DNA of 64,000 nucleotides from NCBI GenBank assembly GCA_019636655.1, contig JAHBXB010000002.1, positions 508,537 to 572,536 of the forward strand. Direction: 5' to 3'. The stretch is from Phycisphaeraceae bacterium. GTDB taxonomy: Bacteria > Planctomycetota > Phycisphaerae > Phycisphaerales > UBA1924. A model generated the notes under the pieces. The model was given only the letters and a program-made list of their open reading frames with translations. It did not search any database and was not told where the DNA came from. Shown in pieces: positions 32,723-43,630 of this stretch (position 1 is the first letter of the stretch; each line of letters starts with the position of its first letter). The position numbers and the translations under genes were made by a program.

Positions 32723-35700
32723 ATGTCGCTCCCCCCGTTCCACCTCGGCCCGATCCAGTTTGACCAGCCCATCTGGCTGCTGATCGCGATCCCGATGTGG
32801 GCGCTGGCGATCTGGATCGGCCGCTCGAGCCTCTCGGGGATGGGGACGGCCTCCCGGCGCGTGGCGCTGGTGGTCCGCCTTTTGGTCATCCTCCTCCTGC
32901 TCGGCGCCGTGGCCCGCCCGCAGTGGCGGCAGGAAGCCGACACGGTTGTCGTCAGCGTGGTGCTGGATCAATCCAAATCCGTCCCGCTCGCCCTGCAATC
33001 CCGGGCCAAGGCCTATCTCGAGGAAGCCGCGGCGGCCTCGGCCCAAAAGGGCGACCAGCAGGCCGCCGTCACCGTCGCGCGCGAGGCCTACGTCCGCGCC
33101 CTCCCCACAACCCCCGGCGCCATGAGCGACACCGAGCAGATCGGCGATCGCGACGGCACCAACCTCGCCGAGGGGCTCCGCCTGGCCATGGCGGTCATGC
33201 CCAAGACCGCCGCCAACACCGCCCTGATCATCTCCGACTTCAACGAGACCGCAGGCGACCTCATGGCCGCGGCCCAGGCGGCCCGGGCGGCCGGCCTCAA
33301 GATCAACGTCCTCCCCCTGCGCTACAAGAACGACCGCGAGGTCGAGCTCGAACGCCTCGTCGCCCCCGCCACCGCGCGCATGGGCGAGACCGTCAACCTT
33401 CGCGTCCTGCTCTCCGCCACCCGCCCCACCTCCGGCCGCCTCAATGTCCTGATCGATGGCGAGCCGATCAAGCTCGACCCCGACGCCTCGTTCACCGGCA
33501 TGGACGTCTCGCTCATCGCCGGGATGAACCCGCTCACCATCCCCGTGGTCATGTCCCGCGGCGGCGCGGTGAAGTTCGAGGCCGTCTTCGACCCTATCCC
33601 CGAGGCCGACAACAAGCTGGGCGACACCATCGCCGAGAACAACCGCGGCGAGGCGATCTCGTTCGTCTCCGGCCAGGGCCGCGTGCTCGTCCTGGGCAGC
33701 AGCACGGAGGAGGCCGCACCGCTCGTCAAGGCCCTGAACGACGCCAGGATCCAGACCGAACTGCGCGACCTCGACCAGGCTCCAAGATCCCTCGTGGAAC
33801 TCGGCGCGTACGACGCCGTGGTGCTCCTCAACGCCTCCGCGTACCGCTTCTCCCAGCAGCAGCAGGAGGACCTGCGAACCTACGTCCACGACCTCGGCGG
33901 CGGAATGGTGATGATCGGCGGACCGGACTCCTTCGGAGCAGGCGGCTGGATCGGCTCGCCCCTGGCCGATGCCCTGCCGATCAAGCTCGACCCGCCGCAG
34001 AAGCGCCAGATGCCCCGCGGCGCCCTCGTGCTCATGATGCACTCCTGCGAGATGCCCAACGGCAACTACTGGGGGAAGCAGACGGCGCTCGCCGCCGTCA
34101 AGAACCTCTCCGCCCAGGACCTTGTCGGCGTCGTCGAGTACGGCTGGCAGTCCGGCGGCGCCGAATGGGTCTGGGAACTGCAGGAAGTCGGCTCCCGCGC
34201 CGGCGTCAACCGCGCCATCTCCAACATGAACTACGGCGATGCGCCCTCGTTCGATGCCTTCATGCGCCTCGCCATCCCGGCACTCGAGAAGGCCAACGCC
34301 GGGCTCAAGCACGCCATCATCATCTCCGACGGTGACCCGCAGGCCCCCTCGCCGGCGCTCATCGGTCGCTACCGCGCCGCCAAGGTGACCGTCTCGACCG
34401 TCCTGGTCTTCCCCCACTACATGGGAGCCAGCGGACCGGACTTCTCCACCATGCGGGATATCGCCGAGCAGACAGGCGGCAACTACTACCAGATCACCGA
34501 GGACAACCAGCTCAAGAGCCTCCCCGAGATCTTCATCAAGGAAGCTCAGACCGTCCGGCGCGCCCTGATCTGGGAGGGCAAACCGTTCAACCCCTCCGCC
34601 GCGAACGTCGCCACCGACGCGATGCGCGGCATCCCCCTGCCCGTGCCCCCCATCACCGGCTACATCGTCACCGCCGAGCGTGAGGGCCTCTCCCAGGTGT
34701 CGCTCCGCGGCGTGGAGAACGACCCCATCCTCGCCTCCTGGCAGTACGGCCTGGGCAAGTCCGTCGCCTTCACCTCCGACGCCACCAACCGCTGGTGCGC
34801 CGCGTGGCTCCGGTGGCCCTCCTACCGCGCGTTCTGGGAGCAGCACGTCCGCTGGGCCATGCGCCCCAATGCCTCCGCAGATGTCCGCGTCGCCACCGAA
34901 GACAGGGGCGACTCCACCCGCATCGTCATCGAGGCCCTCGACCCCGGCTCGGGCGAGCGACTCAACTTCCTCCGCTTCCGCGGCCGGGTGGTTGATCCCG
35001 ACGGCGGCGCCGAGAGCGTCGAGCTCCGCCAGACCGGCCCGGGCCGCTACGAAGGGCAGTTCAAGTCCGACCGCTCAGGCTCGTACGTCCTCTCGTACCG
35101 CTACGACATCCCCGCCGCGGAGGGCACGCCCGCCCGCGAGGGGACCGTGCAGGCCGCCGTGACCCGCCCCTTCGCCGATGAGTTCCGCGCCCTGGAGGAC
35201 AACTCGGCCCTGGCGCAGCAGATCGCGACGCTCACCGGCGGACGGGTGCTCAGCGGCGATCCCAAGGCCGACGACCTGTGGACCCGCAACGGCCTGGTGA
35301 TGCCCGTGTCGCTCACCTCCATCTGGCTCTGGTTCGCCGCGATCGCCATCGGCACCTTCCTGGTCGATGTCGCCGTGCGTCGCGTCCGCATCGACCTCCC
35401 CGCGATGGCCCTCGCGATCAAGCGCGGCCTCTCCGCCCGGCGCGAGAAGAAGGCCGGGCAGCAGCTCGCCTCCCTCCACGAAGCGCGGCAGCGGGCCCAG
35501 CAGTCGATCGCCCAGCGCAGCGCCGAGCAGGCATCGGGCGGATCGCCGCGGGCCGACGAGCCCGCCGCCCCGATGGACCCATCGGTCCGCACCGCCAAGT
35601 TCGAAGCGAGCGCCGACGAGCTCGCCGCCGCCCGCAAGTCCGGCCCCGCCGGCGCGATGGGCACACAGGCGCCCGATACCCGCCCCGCGCCCGGCCAGCC

Positions 35701-35794
35701 GCAGAAACCCAAGGACAAGGCCGCAGAAGAAGAGGGAATCAACCGCCTGCTCAAGGCCAAGAAGCGCGCCCAGGACCAGATGGAGCAGGACTAA
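32723..35794 (+). CDS. Large VWA/glutamine-amidotransferase-like membrane protein
   Basis: 1023 residues. Two N-terminal membrane helices (IWLLIAIPMWALAIWIGRSS, VALVVRLLVILLLLGAVARP) precede a VWA domain with VVVSVVLDQSKSVPLALQSR (D-x-S-x-S-type MIDAS). RVLVLGSSTEEAAPLVKALN and GGGMVMIGGPDSFGAGGWIG are typical of the amidotransferase-like insert found in such proteins. A second VWA-like stretch has ALVLMMHSCEMPNGNYWGKQ and AIIISDGDPQAPSPALIGRY. WQYGLGKSVAFTSDATNRWC and WEQHVRWAMRPNASADVRVA are also hallmarks of this planctomycete family. A third membrane helix (VSLTSIWLWFAAIAIGTFLV) leads to a basic, disordered cytoplasmic tail of about 130 residues with coiled-coil ends. First gene of the MoxR operon; role probably envelope assembly or stress, by analogy with Bat proteins. 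Confidence 0.82.
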   Translation: MSLPPFHLGPIQFDQPIWLLIAIPMWALAIWIGRSSLSGMGTASRRVALVVRLLVILLLLGAVARPQWRQEADTVVVSVVLDQSKSVPLALQSRAKAYLEEAAAASAQKGDQQAAVTVAREAYVRALPTTPGAMSDTEQIGDRDGTNLAEGLRLAMAVMPKTAANTALIISDFNETAGDLMAAAQAARAAGLKINVLPLRYKNDREVELERLVAPATARMGETVNLRVLLSATRPTSGRLNVLIDGEPIKLDPDASFTGMDVSLIAGMNPLTIPVVMSRGGAVKFEAVFDPIPEADNKLGDTIAENNRGEAISFVSGQGRVLVLGSSTEEAAPLVKALNDARIQTELRDLDQAPRSLVELGAYDAVVLLNASAYRFSQQQQEDLRTYVHDLGGGMVMIGGPDSFGAGGWIGSPLADALPIKLDPPQKRQMPRGALVLMMHSCEMPNGNYWGKQTALAAVKNLSAQDLVGVVEYGWQSGGAEWVWELQEVGSRAGVNRAISNMNYGDAPSFDAFMRLAIPALEKANAGLKHAIIISDGDPQAPSPALIGRYRAAKVTVSTVLVFPHYMGASGPDFSTMRDIAEQTGGNYYQITEDNQLKSLPEIFIKEAQTVRRALIWEGKPFNPSAANVATDAMRGIPLPVPPITGYIVTAEREGLSQVSLRGVENDPILASWQYGLGKSVAFTSDATNRWCAAWLRWPSYRAFWEQHVRWAMRPNASADVRVATEDRGDSTRIVIEALDPGSGERLNFLRFRGRVVDPDGGAESVELRQTGPGRYEGQFKSDRSGSYVLSYRYDIPAAEGTPAREGTVQAAVTRPFADEFRALEDNSALAQQIATLTGGRVLSGDPKADDLWTRNGLVMPVSLTSIWLWFAAIAIGTFLVDVAVRRVRIDLPAMALAIKRGLSARREKKAGQQLASLHEARQRAQQSIAQRSAEQASGGSPRADEPAAPMDPSVRTAKFEASADELAAARKSGPAGAMGTQAPDTRPAPGQPQKPKDKAAEEEGINRLLKAKKRAQDQMEQD

Positions 35795-35876
35795 CCCCCG
35801 GCCCGGCCGCGCGCCGGGCTGAAGCAGCACCGCCCGCCCGACCACCGACGACAACGCCGCACGACTGGAGCAACCC

Positions 35877-36929
<1,053 letters not shown>

Positions 36930-36990
36930 CCTAAACGCGACCGTGGCCCACACACCGTTCATCTCCCCGCCAACCTGCCCCCTGGTAACC

Positions 36991-37350
36991 ATGTTCCGTA
37001 TTCACTCAATAGCCATTTGTACTTTGCTTACAGCCGCGCCCACCGGCTGCAGTACGGGCAACTTCGCCCCGATTCACTCTCGCATGAGCGAGGAATGCGT
37101 CAACCGCACGCTCGAACGGGATATCCCGACCGGCACTCCCGCGGTAACCGTCAAGAACACGCTTGATGAGTGGAAGGTCGCGTATGCGGATCGTCTCGAG
37201 GAAGTCGGCGAGATATCCGCTTTCCTGGATGAGCCTTGGTACCAACCGATCGTTCTCCCCTTCAAGACGGTGGGAAGCGTCACGTTCCGATTCAACGACG
37301 AGTGCCAACTGGAGTCATGGACGCAGTGCCGTGGCGGGTTGGCTCCCTGA
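36991..37350 (+). CDS. Small secreted protein inside the MoxR operon
   Basis: 119 residues from the ATG at 36991. The start SIAICTLLTAAPTGCSTG looks like a lipoprotein or signal peptide, although the residues before Cys20 (P-T-G) are a poor lipobox. The mature part (ERDIPTGTPAVTVKNTLDEW, YQPIVLPFKTVGSVTFRFND, ECQLESWTQC) has mixed alpha/beta character like small SmpA/immunity-type folds, and it resembles in size the lipoprotein two genes downstream. It is less G+C-rich than its neighbours (many AT-ending codons), which may mean late insertion into the operon. Function not recognised. 15 bases before the DUF58 gene. Confidence 0.6.
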   Translation: MFRIHSIAICTLLTAAPTGCSTGNFAPIHSRMSEECVNRTLERDIPTGTPAVTVKNTLDEWKVAYADRLEEVGEISAFLDEPWYQPIVLPFKTVGSVTFRFNDECQLESWTQCRGGLAP

Positions 37351-37365
37351 CACCACGAGAGGTTG

Positions 37366-38289
37366 ATGCTCCGAACCCCCTCCATCCAGCGCCCCGACTC
37401 GATCGAGGACCTCCTCAGCCCCGATCTCATGTCGCGTCTCGGCCAGCTCGATGTCTCCTCGCGCAAGATCTTCGCCGGCAAACTCAAGGGCGAGCGCCGC
37501 AGCAAGAAACGCGGCGAGTCCGTCGAGTTCGCCGACCACCGCCCCTACGTCGTCGGCGACGACCTCCGCCATATTGACTGGAACCTCTTCGGCCGCCTCG
37601 ACCGCCTCTTCCTCAAGCTCTTCCTCGAAGAGGAGGACCTCTCTCTCCACCTCGTCATCGACGCCTCCGCCTCGGGCGACTGCGGCGAGCCCCACAAGTT
37701 CCTCTTCATGCAGCGCCTCGCCGCCGCCCTCGCCTACATCGGCCTGGTCAACCTCAACCGCGTCGCCATCACCGCCATCGGCGGCGGCAACGCCGGCATC
37801 GCCTCGGCCGTCCGCGACCTCCGCGGCCGGCGGCGCCTCCACGATGTCTCCCGCTTTCTCTGCTCCCTCACCCCCGCGGGGCCTTCGAACTTCACCGAGG
37901 CCGCCAAGCGCATCGCCATCACCCGGCGCGGCAAGGGGGTCATGATCGTCCTCTCCGACTTCTTCTTCAAAGAGGGCTACGACACCGGCCTGCGCCTGCT
38001 CGTCGGCCACGGCTACGACCTCTTCGCCATCCAGGCCCTGAGCCCGCAGGAGCTCGAGCCCACGCTCGGCGGCGACCTGCGCCTCAAGGATGTCGAGGAC
38101 GGCGACACCGCCGAGATCACCGTCTCCGCCCCGCTCCTCAAACGCTACAAGGCCAACATGAACGCCTACATCACCCGCCTGCACGACTTCTGCGCCCAGC
38201 GCGACATCGTCCACCTCATGGTCAAGTCCGATGCCCCCATCGACGTTCTCGTCCTCGATCACCTGCGAAGGAGAGGCCTGCTGAAATGA
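37366..38289 (+). CDS. DUF58 protein (MoxR-associated VWA-like)
   Basis: 307 residues from the ATG at 37366 (a TTG directly precedes it). DUF58 signature: VSSRKIFAGKLKGERRSKKR, ESVEFADHRPYVVGDDLRHI, DWNLFGRLDRLFLKLFLEEE, then a VWA-like fold LSLHLVIDASASGDCGEPHK (D-A-S-A-S), GKGVMIVLSDFFFKEGYDTG and YDLFAIQALSPQELEPTLGG. Proteins of this type are partners of MoxR ATPases; exact role unknown. No membrane segment, unlike many DUF58 proteins, so it is probably cytoplasmic. GAGAGG just upstream serves as the ribosome site. Its TGA overlaps the ATG of the next gene. Confidence 0.93.
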   Translation: MLRTPSIQRPDSIEDLLSPDLMSRLGQLDVSSRKIFAGKLKGERRSKKRGESVEFADHRPYVVGDDLRHIDWNLFGRLDRLFLKLFLEEEDLSLHLVIDASASGDCGEPHKFLFMQRLAAALAYIGLVNLNRVAITAIGGGNAGIASAVRDLRGRRRLHDVSRFLCSLTPAGPSNFTEAAKRIAITRRGKGVMIVLSDFFFKEGYDTGLRLLVGHGYDLFAIQALSPQELEPTLGGDLRLKDVEDGDTAEITVSAPLLKRYKANMNAYITRLHDFCAQRDIVHLMVKSDAPIDVLVLDHLRRRGLLK

Positions 38290-38765
38290 TGTCCATCCGC
38301 CCCAACCTTGCCCGTTGCCCCGCGACCACCGCCGCCGCCCTCGCGGCGTGCCTCGCCATCGGCGCCTGCAACTCCCCGCCGAACGCGCCCCCTCCCACTG
38401 CCTCGGAGGCGTTCGCCCGGTCCAGCGACGCGGACCTGCGCACCCGCCTGATCACCGATTTCCCCCTGGGCTCATCGCGCGAAGCCGTCGAGGCCACCGC
38501 CGCGAGGATCGGCCTGCGCATCGCCCACTACCAGCGCTACTCCCCCTCGCTCGACCGCTCCGACACCCCCACGCTGGCCGAGACCACCTCCCGCTTCGAC
38601 GTCCTGCTGATCGCCGACGCGATGCCCGCGTACAAGGACCAGGATCCGCTCCCCGCGCGCCAGCGGCTGGTCACCTTCCGCTTCTCATCCAGCGACGAAC
38701 TGCTCCGGATCGAGGTCCGGCCTCCCAAGGACCCCAACGCGCCGCCGACCGTGGTCATCGAGTAA
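38286..38765 (+). CDS. Small lipoprotein in the MoxR operon
   Basis: 159 residues, ATGA overlap with the DUF58 gene. A lipoprotein signal (TTAAALAACLAIGAC, lipobox Cys28), then a Pro-rich linker and one small domain: LRTRLITDFPLGSSREAVEA, ARIGLRIAHYQRYSP, RQRLVTFRFSSSDELLRIEV. The 'fPLGSSREAVEA' helix-turn and closing strands resemble the BamE/SmpA-type two-strand fold, but I cannot place it in a family. The tight coupling says it is made together with DUF58 and BatA-like proteins. About 57 bases before the next gene. Confidence 0.65.
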   Translation: MMSIRPNLARCPATTAAALAACLAIGACNSPPNAPPPTASEAFARSSDADLRTRLITDFPLGSSREAVEATAARIGLRIAHYQRYSPSLDRSDTPTLAETTSRFDVLLIADAMPAYKDQDPLPARQRLVTFRFSSSDELLRIEVRPPKDPNAPPTVVIE

Positions 38766-38822
38766 CCCCGTGAACCCCGCCGCGACACCATCCCGCCACG
38801 CCTCGCCCCGTGGAGCCCGCGC

Positions 38823-40973
38823 ATGACCTGGGCAACCCCCCTCATCGCCGGCATCGCCGCGGCCATCGCCATCCCCACGCTCCTCATCCTCTATTTCCTC
38901 AAGCTGCGCCGGCGCGATCTCGAGGTCTCCACCACCCTCCTGTGGAAGAAGTCCATCCAGGACCTCCAGGCCAACGCGCCGTTCCAGAAACTCCGCCGCA
39001 ACCTGCTCCTGTTCCTGCAGCTGCTCGCCCTCCTCGCCGCCCTCGCCGCCCTCGGCCAGCCCCAGTTCAAGGCCCTTTCCACTAAGGGCGCCCGCCACGT
39101 CATCATGCTCGACCGCTCCGCCTCGATGAACTCCACCGACGGCGCCGACACCGAGGGCTCGCGCGAGCCGCGCCTCGGCGCCGCCAAGGCCGAGGCCCTC
39201 CGGCTCGTCGATTCCCTCCCCGAGCCCGGGTTCTTCGCCGAGCCCGAGTCCGGCGACCAGGCGATGGTCATCGTCTTCGATACCAGCGCCGAGGTCGTCC
39301 AGCCCTTCACCGCCAGCAAGCCCGATCTCCGGCGCGCCATCGAGTCCGTCACCCCCACCGACTCGACCACCTCGCTCCAGGCCGCCCTCAAGCTCGCCAA
39401 GGCCTACTCCCCCCGCATCATCAACCGCGAAGAGGTTCGCGCCGTCACCCACGCGCCGCCGCTCACCATCCACCTGTTCTCCGACGGCCGCATCCCCGAT
39501 TCCGCCCGCCTCGCCGTCAACCCCGATGAACTCGAGGCCTCCGACCTCTCCCCCGACGACCAGGTCATCTTCCACTCCCTCGGGTCCGCCGAGGCGCCCA
39601 ACCTGGGCATCACCGGCCTCCGTGCCGAGCGCGCGTACGACAACCCCGGCAAGCTCACCATCTTCGTCGGCCTCCACAACTCCTCCCTCGCCGATCGCAA
39701 CGCCGACGTCGAGCTCTCGATCGACAACCAGCGTGCCGCAGTCCGCGCCCTCACGATCCCCGCCGCCACGCGCGGCGCCCCGACCGCCGCCCCAGCGGCC
39801 CCGGACGCTCCGCCGCCGCTGGGCGACATCGACCCGCGCGCCGGCGGCCTGGTCTTCACCCTCGACCGCCCCGAGGGCGGCGTCGCCGCGGTCAGGCTCA
39901 TCCAGTCCCAGCCCGACTCGCTCCCCACCGACGACATCGCCTACGTCGTCATCCCCCCCGCCCGCCGCCTCAGCGTCGCGCTGGTCACCTCCGGCAACCT
40001 CTTCCTCCGCGAGGCGATCGAGGGGATGAACCTCTCCCGGCGCGTCGTCATCACCCCGGAGGCCTTCCAGCAGATGGCCGAGGGCAAGTCCGTCAACAAC
40101 ACCACCCTCGCCGACTTCGACGTGGTCGTCCTCGACCGCTTCATCCCCACGCTCAAGGACGCCGCCGGCAAGGCCATCCCCACCCTCCCGCCCGGCCGCA
40201 TCCTCGTCATGAGTGCCGTCCCTCCGCCCCCTTTGGGCGCGATCGACGAGGGCCCCGGCGAACCCTCCCTCATCGTCGATTACGCACGCGACCACCCCGC
40301 GCTCCGCTACGCGGGCCTCACCGACCTGCTCATCGCCCGCGGCCGCAAGGTCAAGATCGCTCCGGAGTCCCCGGTCCGCGCCATCGCCTCCGACCAGTAC
40401 GGCCCCGCCATCCTCGAAGCCGCCAACAACGCCACCCGCGCCATCATCGTCCCCTTTGACCCCGCCGAGACCGATTGGCCCCTCAAGCCCGGCTTCGTCC
40501 TCTTCCTCGCCTCCGCCATCCAGAACCTCGCGACCGACGGCCCCGAAGCCCTCGGCGACTCCCTCCGCCCCGGCGAGACCCTCGTGCAGCGACTCCCCCT
40601 GGGCGCCACCGACGCTCGCATCGTCCTCCCCGACACCACCTCGGTCCCCCTCGCCGTCGCTCCCGACGGCCGCGTCGCCTTCGGCCCAGTCTCCAAGGTC
40701 GGCATCTACACCGTCTCCTGGGCCGGCCCCACCCTTCCCACCGACGTCGTCGTCGACAACCGCGGCCGGCGCGCCGCCGCCGTCAACCTCCTCGACCCCG
40801 CCGAATCGCTCGTCGCCGCCCGCTCCACGCTCGACCTCCCCGGCCGGCTCGTAACGGCCACGCCCACCGCCGAGTCCGATTCCGTCCAGCGCCTCTGGCC
40901 CTGGCTCCTGCTCGCCGCCCTCGCCGTTGTCATGTTCGAGTGGTTCATCTACAACCGCAAGGTGTACGTGTGA
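38823..40973 (+). CDS. BatA-like VWA membrane protein
   Basis: 716 residues. The aerotolerance-type N-terminus has two membrane helices (LIAGIAAAIAIPTLLILYFL, KLRRNLLLFLQLLALLAALA) around LEVSTTLLWKKSIQDLQANA. Then a VWA domain with VIMLDRSASMNSTDG (D-x-S-x-S MIDAS), GDQAMVIVFDTSAEVVQPFT and TIHLFSDGRIPDSARL. The middle is beta-rich (ERAYDNPGKLTIFVGLHNSS); a later part has FDVVVLDRFIPTLKD and RILVMSAVPPPPLGAIDEG, resembling the amidotransferase-like inserts of this group. A last helix (RLWPWLLLAALAVVMFEWFI) closes the protein. GGAG eight bases upstream supports the start. Its TGA overlaps the GTG of the next gene. Probable partner of the MoxR ATPase. Confidence 0.88.
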   Translation: MTWATPLIAGIAAAIAIPTLLILYFLKLRRRDLEVSTTLLWKKSIQDLQANAPFQKLRRNLLLFLQLLALLAALAALGQPQFKALSTKGARHVIMLDRSASMNSTDGADTEGSREPRLGAAKAEALRLVDSLPEPGFFAEPESGDQAMVIVFDTSAEVVQPFTASKPDLRRAIESVTPTDSTTSLQAALKLAKAYSPRIINREEVRAVTHAPPLTIHLFSDGRIPDSARLAVNPDELEASDLSPDDQVIFHSLGSAEAPNLGITGLRAERAYDNPGKLTIFVGLHNSSLADRNADVELSIDNQRAAVRALTIPAATRGAPTAAPAAPDAPPPLGDIDPRAGGLVFTLDRPEGGVAAVRLIQSQPDSLPTDDIAYVVIPPARRLSVALVTSGNLFLREAIEGMNLSRRVVITPEAFQQMAEGKSVNNTTLADFDVVVLDRFIPTLKDAAGKAIPTLPPGRILVMSAVPPPPLGAIDEGPGEPSLIVDYARDHPALRYAGLTDLLIARGRKVKIAPESPVRAIASDQYGPAILEAANNATRAIIVPFDPAETDWPLKPGFVLFLASAIQNLATDGPEALGDSLRPGETLVQRLPLGATDARIVLPDTTSVPLAVAPDGRVAFGPVSKVGIYTVSWAGPTLPTDVVVDNRGRRAAAVNLLDPAESLVAARSTLDLPGRLVTATPTAESDSVQRLWPWLLLAALAVVMFEWFIYNRKVYV

Positions 40974-43630
40974 CCTCGTTCTGTCATCCAGCCCTTCCCC
41001 GCGCCGGCGCCCCGCCGCGGCGGTCCCACTCCCGGCGCCCGCCCATCCTCTCGCTCCTCGCCCCGCTCCTTGCCGTCTGGCTCATCGCCTCGACCGCGCG
41101 GGCCCAATCCGACGAGCCCCCGCCCACGGTCGAGATCGACGCGCCCGCCATACCCACGCCCGCCGCGAGCCCACCCGACAGGCCCTCGCTCCTTGCCCGC
41201 TTCCCCTCCACCGATCGCCCGATCGGCCGCTGGCTCCCCGTCGTCGTCTCGATCCAGGGCGGCACCAAGCCCTTCGACGGCGTCCTCCGCATCGAGTTCA
41301 CCCAGACGTCCAGCCGCACCGCCGCCGTCGTCACGCGCGTCGCCGCCACCCCGGGCCGGATCTCCGACTACACCGTCGCCATCAACCCGTCTCCATCCGC
41401 CGGCCGCATCGCCTTCTCCCTCATCGATTCCCGCGGCGAGGTCGCTCGCGTGGTCTACTCCACCGCGCCCGATTCCACCGAGATGCAGCTTCCCCTGATC
41501 AACGGCCGCAACCAGCAGATCGCGGCGCTCTGCGTCGGCCCACCGGGCGGCATCGCCGCCTCGGTCGCGCCGGCCCTTGAACTCCAGCCCGTCGGGATCA
41601 TCGCCTCGCAGGCCCGCGCCCCCTCGATCGGCGCCGATGCGCTCCCCGGCGCATGGGCCGCCTACGACTCCCTGCGCGTCCTCATCGTCGAGGCCGAGTC
41701 CGCCGCCCGCGCCGATCCCCGCGCCCTTGCCGCCATCCACGAGTGGGTCTCTTCCGGCGGCCGCCTCATCATCATCGCCTCCCGCCCAGGGCGAGAGTGG
41801 CGATCATGGCTCCCCCCGGCGCCCTTCGGCTCGGTCGTCACCATCGATGAACCCGCCGACCTCCCCACGCCGCGGGACCTCGCGGGCGTCGCTGCCGCGG
41901 TCCGTCCCCGCGGCAACCTCGTCGATCGCACCCGCACCGACCGCACCTACACGTGGACCTCCAGCGGCTACCAGCGCGTCTACGGCCCCGTAGACCTTTC
42001 CTCCCGCACCGCTAACACACTCGGCAGCGACTCGACGGACCCCGCCCACGCGCCGGCGGACCCGGCCGCCGCCGCCCCAACGCCGGTCCCGTCGCCCTCC
42101 GTCACCGCCCGCATCGTCCGCATCACCCCCGCCGGTCGCGAGTTCGGCTGGCGCACACGCTGGACCGCCCACTCGGTCAGCCCCGACGAGATCACGGTGC
42201 AGTCCCCGGAACTGACCACGGGCGACGGCGCCGCGGGCCTCATCGCCGAGGGTCCCGTCGGGTTCGGCTTCGTTACGATCGTCGGCGTCGACCCGCGCCG
42301 CTGCACGACCGTCCTCTCCGAGCCCGCCATCAAGGCCGTCTGGGAGTCGATCCTCCGGCCCGCCGTGGTCGACTCCAGCGCCACCGCGGCGAGCCAGTGG
42401 GGCGGCTACGCGGTCCCCCTCACCGAGTCTGCCCGCTCCTCGGTGCTGGACTCGCTCAGCGATGTCCCCACCGTCGGCCCCGGCGCGTTCCGCCTGATCA
42501 TCGTCGCGATGGTCCTCCTCGCCCTGCTCCTTGGCCCGATCGACGCGTTCATCCTCGGCCGCCTCTCGCTGCGCCACCGCTCGTGGATCAGCGCCCTGCT
42601 CTGGATCTCCATCGCGTCCATCGCCGCGTACCAGTTCCCGCTCCTGGCCCGGTCGACCGAGTGCGTCGTCAACCGCGTCCGCGTCATCGATGCCCTCTTC
42701 CCGGCTCACGCATCTGTCGGCCCGACGGCCCCCGGCGCCTCCTCCCTCCGCGCCGTCGCCCCCGGCTCCGGCGCCGCCACACCGCTCGCCTGGCAGACCG
42801 GCCTCACCGGCTTCTTTGCCGGCTCCACCCTCAGCGCCTCCTTCACCGGCGACCGCATCGGCTCCTCCTGGTGGCGCTGCGTGGTGGCGAACGACGAGAA
42901 CTACTGGGGCATTCAAGACTCCCAACGCGACTCCTTCGGCGGCGCCATCCCGTTCGCTGAAACCGTCCCCGACCTCGCGTCGCTCGGCTCGGCCCCGGAC
43001 CCCTGGGGCGGCTGGCCGCTCGTCCCCAACGCCTCGGGCCTCGCGGGCGCGCCCCTCGCCCCCACCACCTACCCCCTCTGGACCTTCCACACCTTCGAGG
43101 ACCGCTCCCGCACCCTTCCGCCCTTCGATGTCCGCCTCTCGGATTCCGTGGCCGACGGCGCCACGCCCGAGTCCCCACTCGTCGTGCTCTCCAACCTGCC
43201 GGAGGATGCGACCCTGGTCTGGGGCGCACTGCGGACCGCCAACGCCTGGTCCGAACTCACGTTCAACGAGCCCACGGGCGCCACCCGCACCGCGTCGCTC
43301 GCCCGGTTCTCCGCCGTCATCCCGACCCCATGGGCGCTCCCCGAGAACCTCACGCAGGGGTATTACTACTACTACGCCAACCAGAACAGGGCGGGGGCCC
43401 TCCCCTCTCTCCCCGGCGTCGCACTCCAGCTCACCGGCCCCGACACCCGCGAACAGGCCGTCTCCGCGCTGCTCGCCACCGGCCGCTGGGCAGCGGTCTA
43501 CGCCTCCCTCGATCACGCCCCCGACGACATGACCCTCTCCGTCCCCGCTCAGCGACGCACCCGCCTCGTGCTCCGCGCCGTCATCCCCATCCCCGAATCC
43601 CTCATCCGCTCTCTCGGAGACGCACGTTGA
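40970..43630 (+). CDS. Large membrane protein of the MoxR operon (amidotransferase-like, unknown function)
   Basis: 886 residues from a GTG overlapping the BatA stop (GTGA). A signal-like helix (PILSLLAPLLAVWLIASTAR, then A-Q) leads to a beta-rich domain (RWLPVVVSIQGGTKPFDGVL), then a Rossmann-like part LRVLIVEAESAARADPRALA with HEWVSSGGRLIIIASRPG. Two membrane helices follow (FRLIIVAMVLLALLLGPIDA and SWISALLWISIASIAAYQFP), and a second extracytoplasmic domain of about 300 residues. The gene order BatA - this protein - ABC ATPase - ABC permease suggests a link to envelope transport. The stop overlaps the TTG of the ATPase gene, so translation is coupled on both sides. No catalytic site is recognisable. 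I do not know a named family for the whole protein. Confidence 0.75.
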   Translation: MTSFCHPALPRAGAPPRRSHSRRPPILSLLAPLLAVWLIASTARAQSDEPPPTVEIDAPAIPTPAASPPDRPSLLARFPSTDRPIGRWLPVVVSIQGGTKPFDGVLRIEFTQTSSRTAAVVTRVAATPGRISDYTVAINPSPSAGRIAFSLIDSRGEVARVVYSTAPDSTEMQLPLINGRNQQIAALCVGPPGGIAASVAPALELQPVGIIASQARAPSIGADALPGAWAAYDSLRVLIVEAESAARADPRALAAIHEWVSSGGRLIIIASRPGREWRSWLPPAPFGSVVTIDEPADLPTPRDLAGVAAAVRPRGNLVDRTRTDRTYTWTSSGYQRVYGPVDLSSRTANTLGSDSTDPAHAPADPAAAAPTPVPSPSVTARIVRITPAGREFGWRTRWTAHSVSPDEITVQSPELTTGDGAAGLIAEGPVGFGFVTIVGVDPRRCTTVLSEPAIKAVWESILRPAVVDSSATAASQWGGYAVPLTESARSSVLDSLSDVPTVGPGAFRLIIVAMVLLALLLGPIDAFILGRLSLRHRSWISALLWISIASIAAYQFPLLARSTECVVNRVRVIDALFPAHASVGPTAPGASSLRAVAPGSGAATPLAWQTGLTGFFAGSTLSASFTGDRIGSSWWRCVVANDENYWGIQDSQRDSFGGAIPFAETVPDLASLGSAPDPWGGWPLVPNASGLAGAPLAPTTYPLWTFHTFEDRSRTLPPFDVRLSDSVADGATPESPLVVLSNLPEDATLVWGALRTANAWSELTFNEPTGATRTASLARFSAVIPTPWALPENLTQGYYYYYANQNRAGALPSLPGVALQLTGPDTREQAVSALLATGRWAAVYASLDHAPDDMTLSVPAQRRTRLVLRAVIPIPESLIRSLGDAR

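Noticed and set aside
37006-37308. A 100-codon minus-strand frame opposite the small MoxR-operon gene
   Set aside because: It looks moderately protein-like, but the plus-strand frame has a signal peptide, fits the operon spacing and direction, and is preferred.
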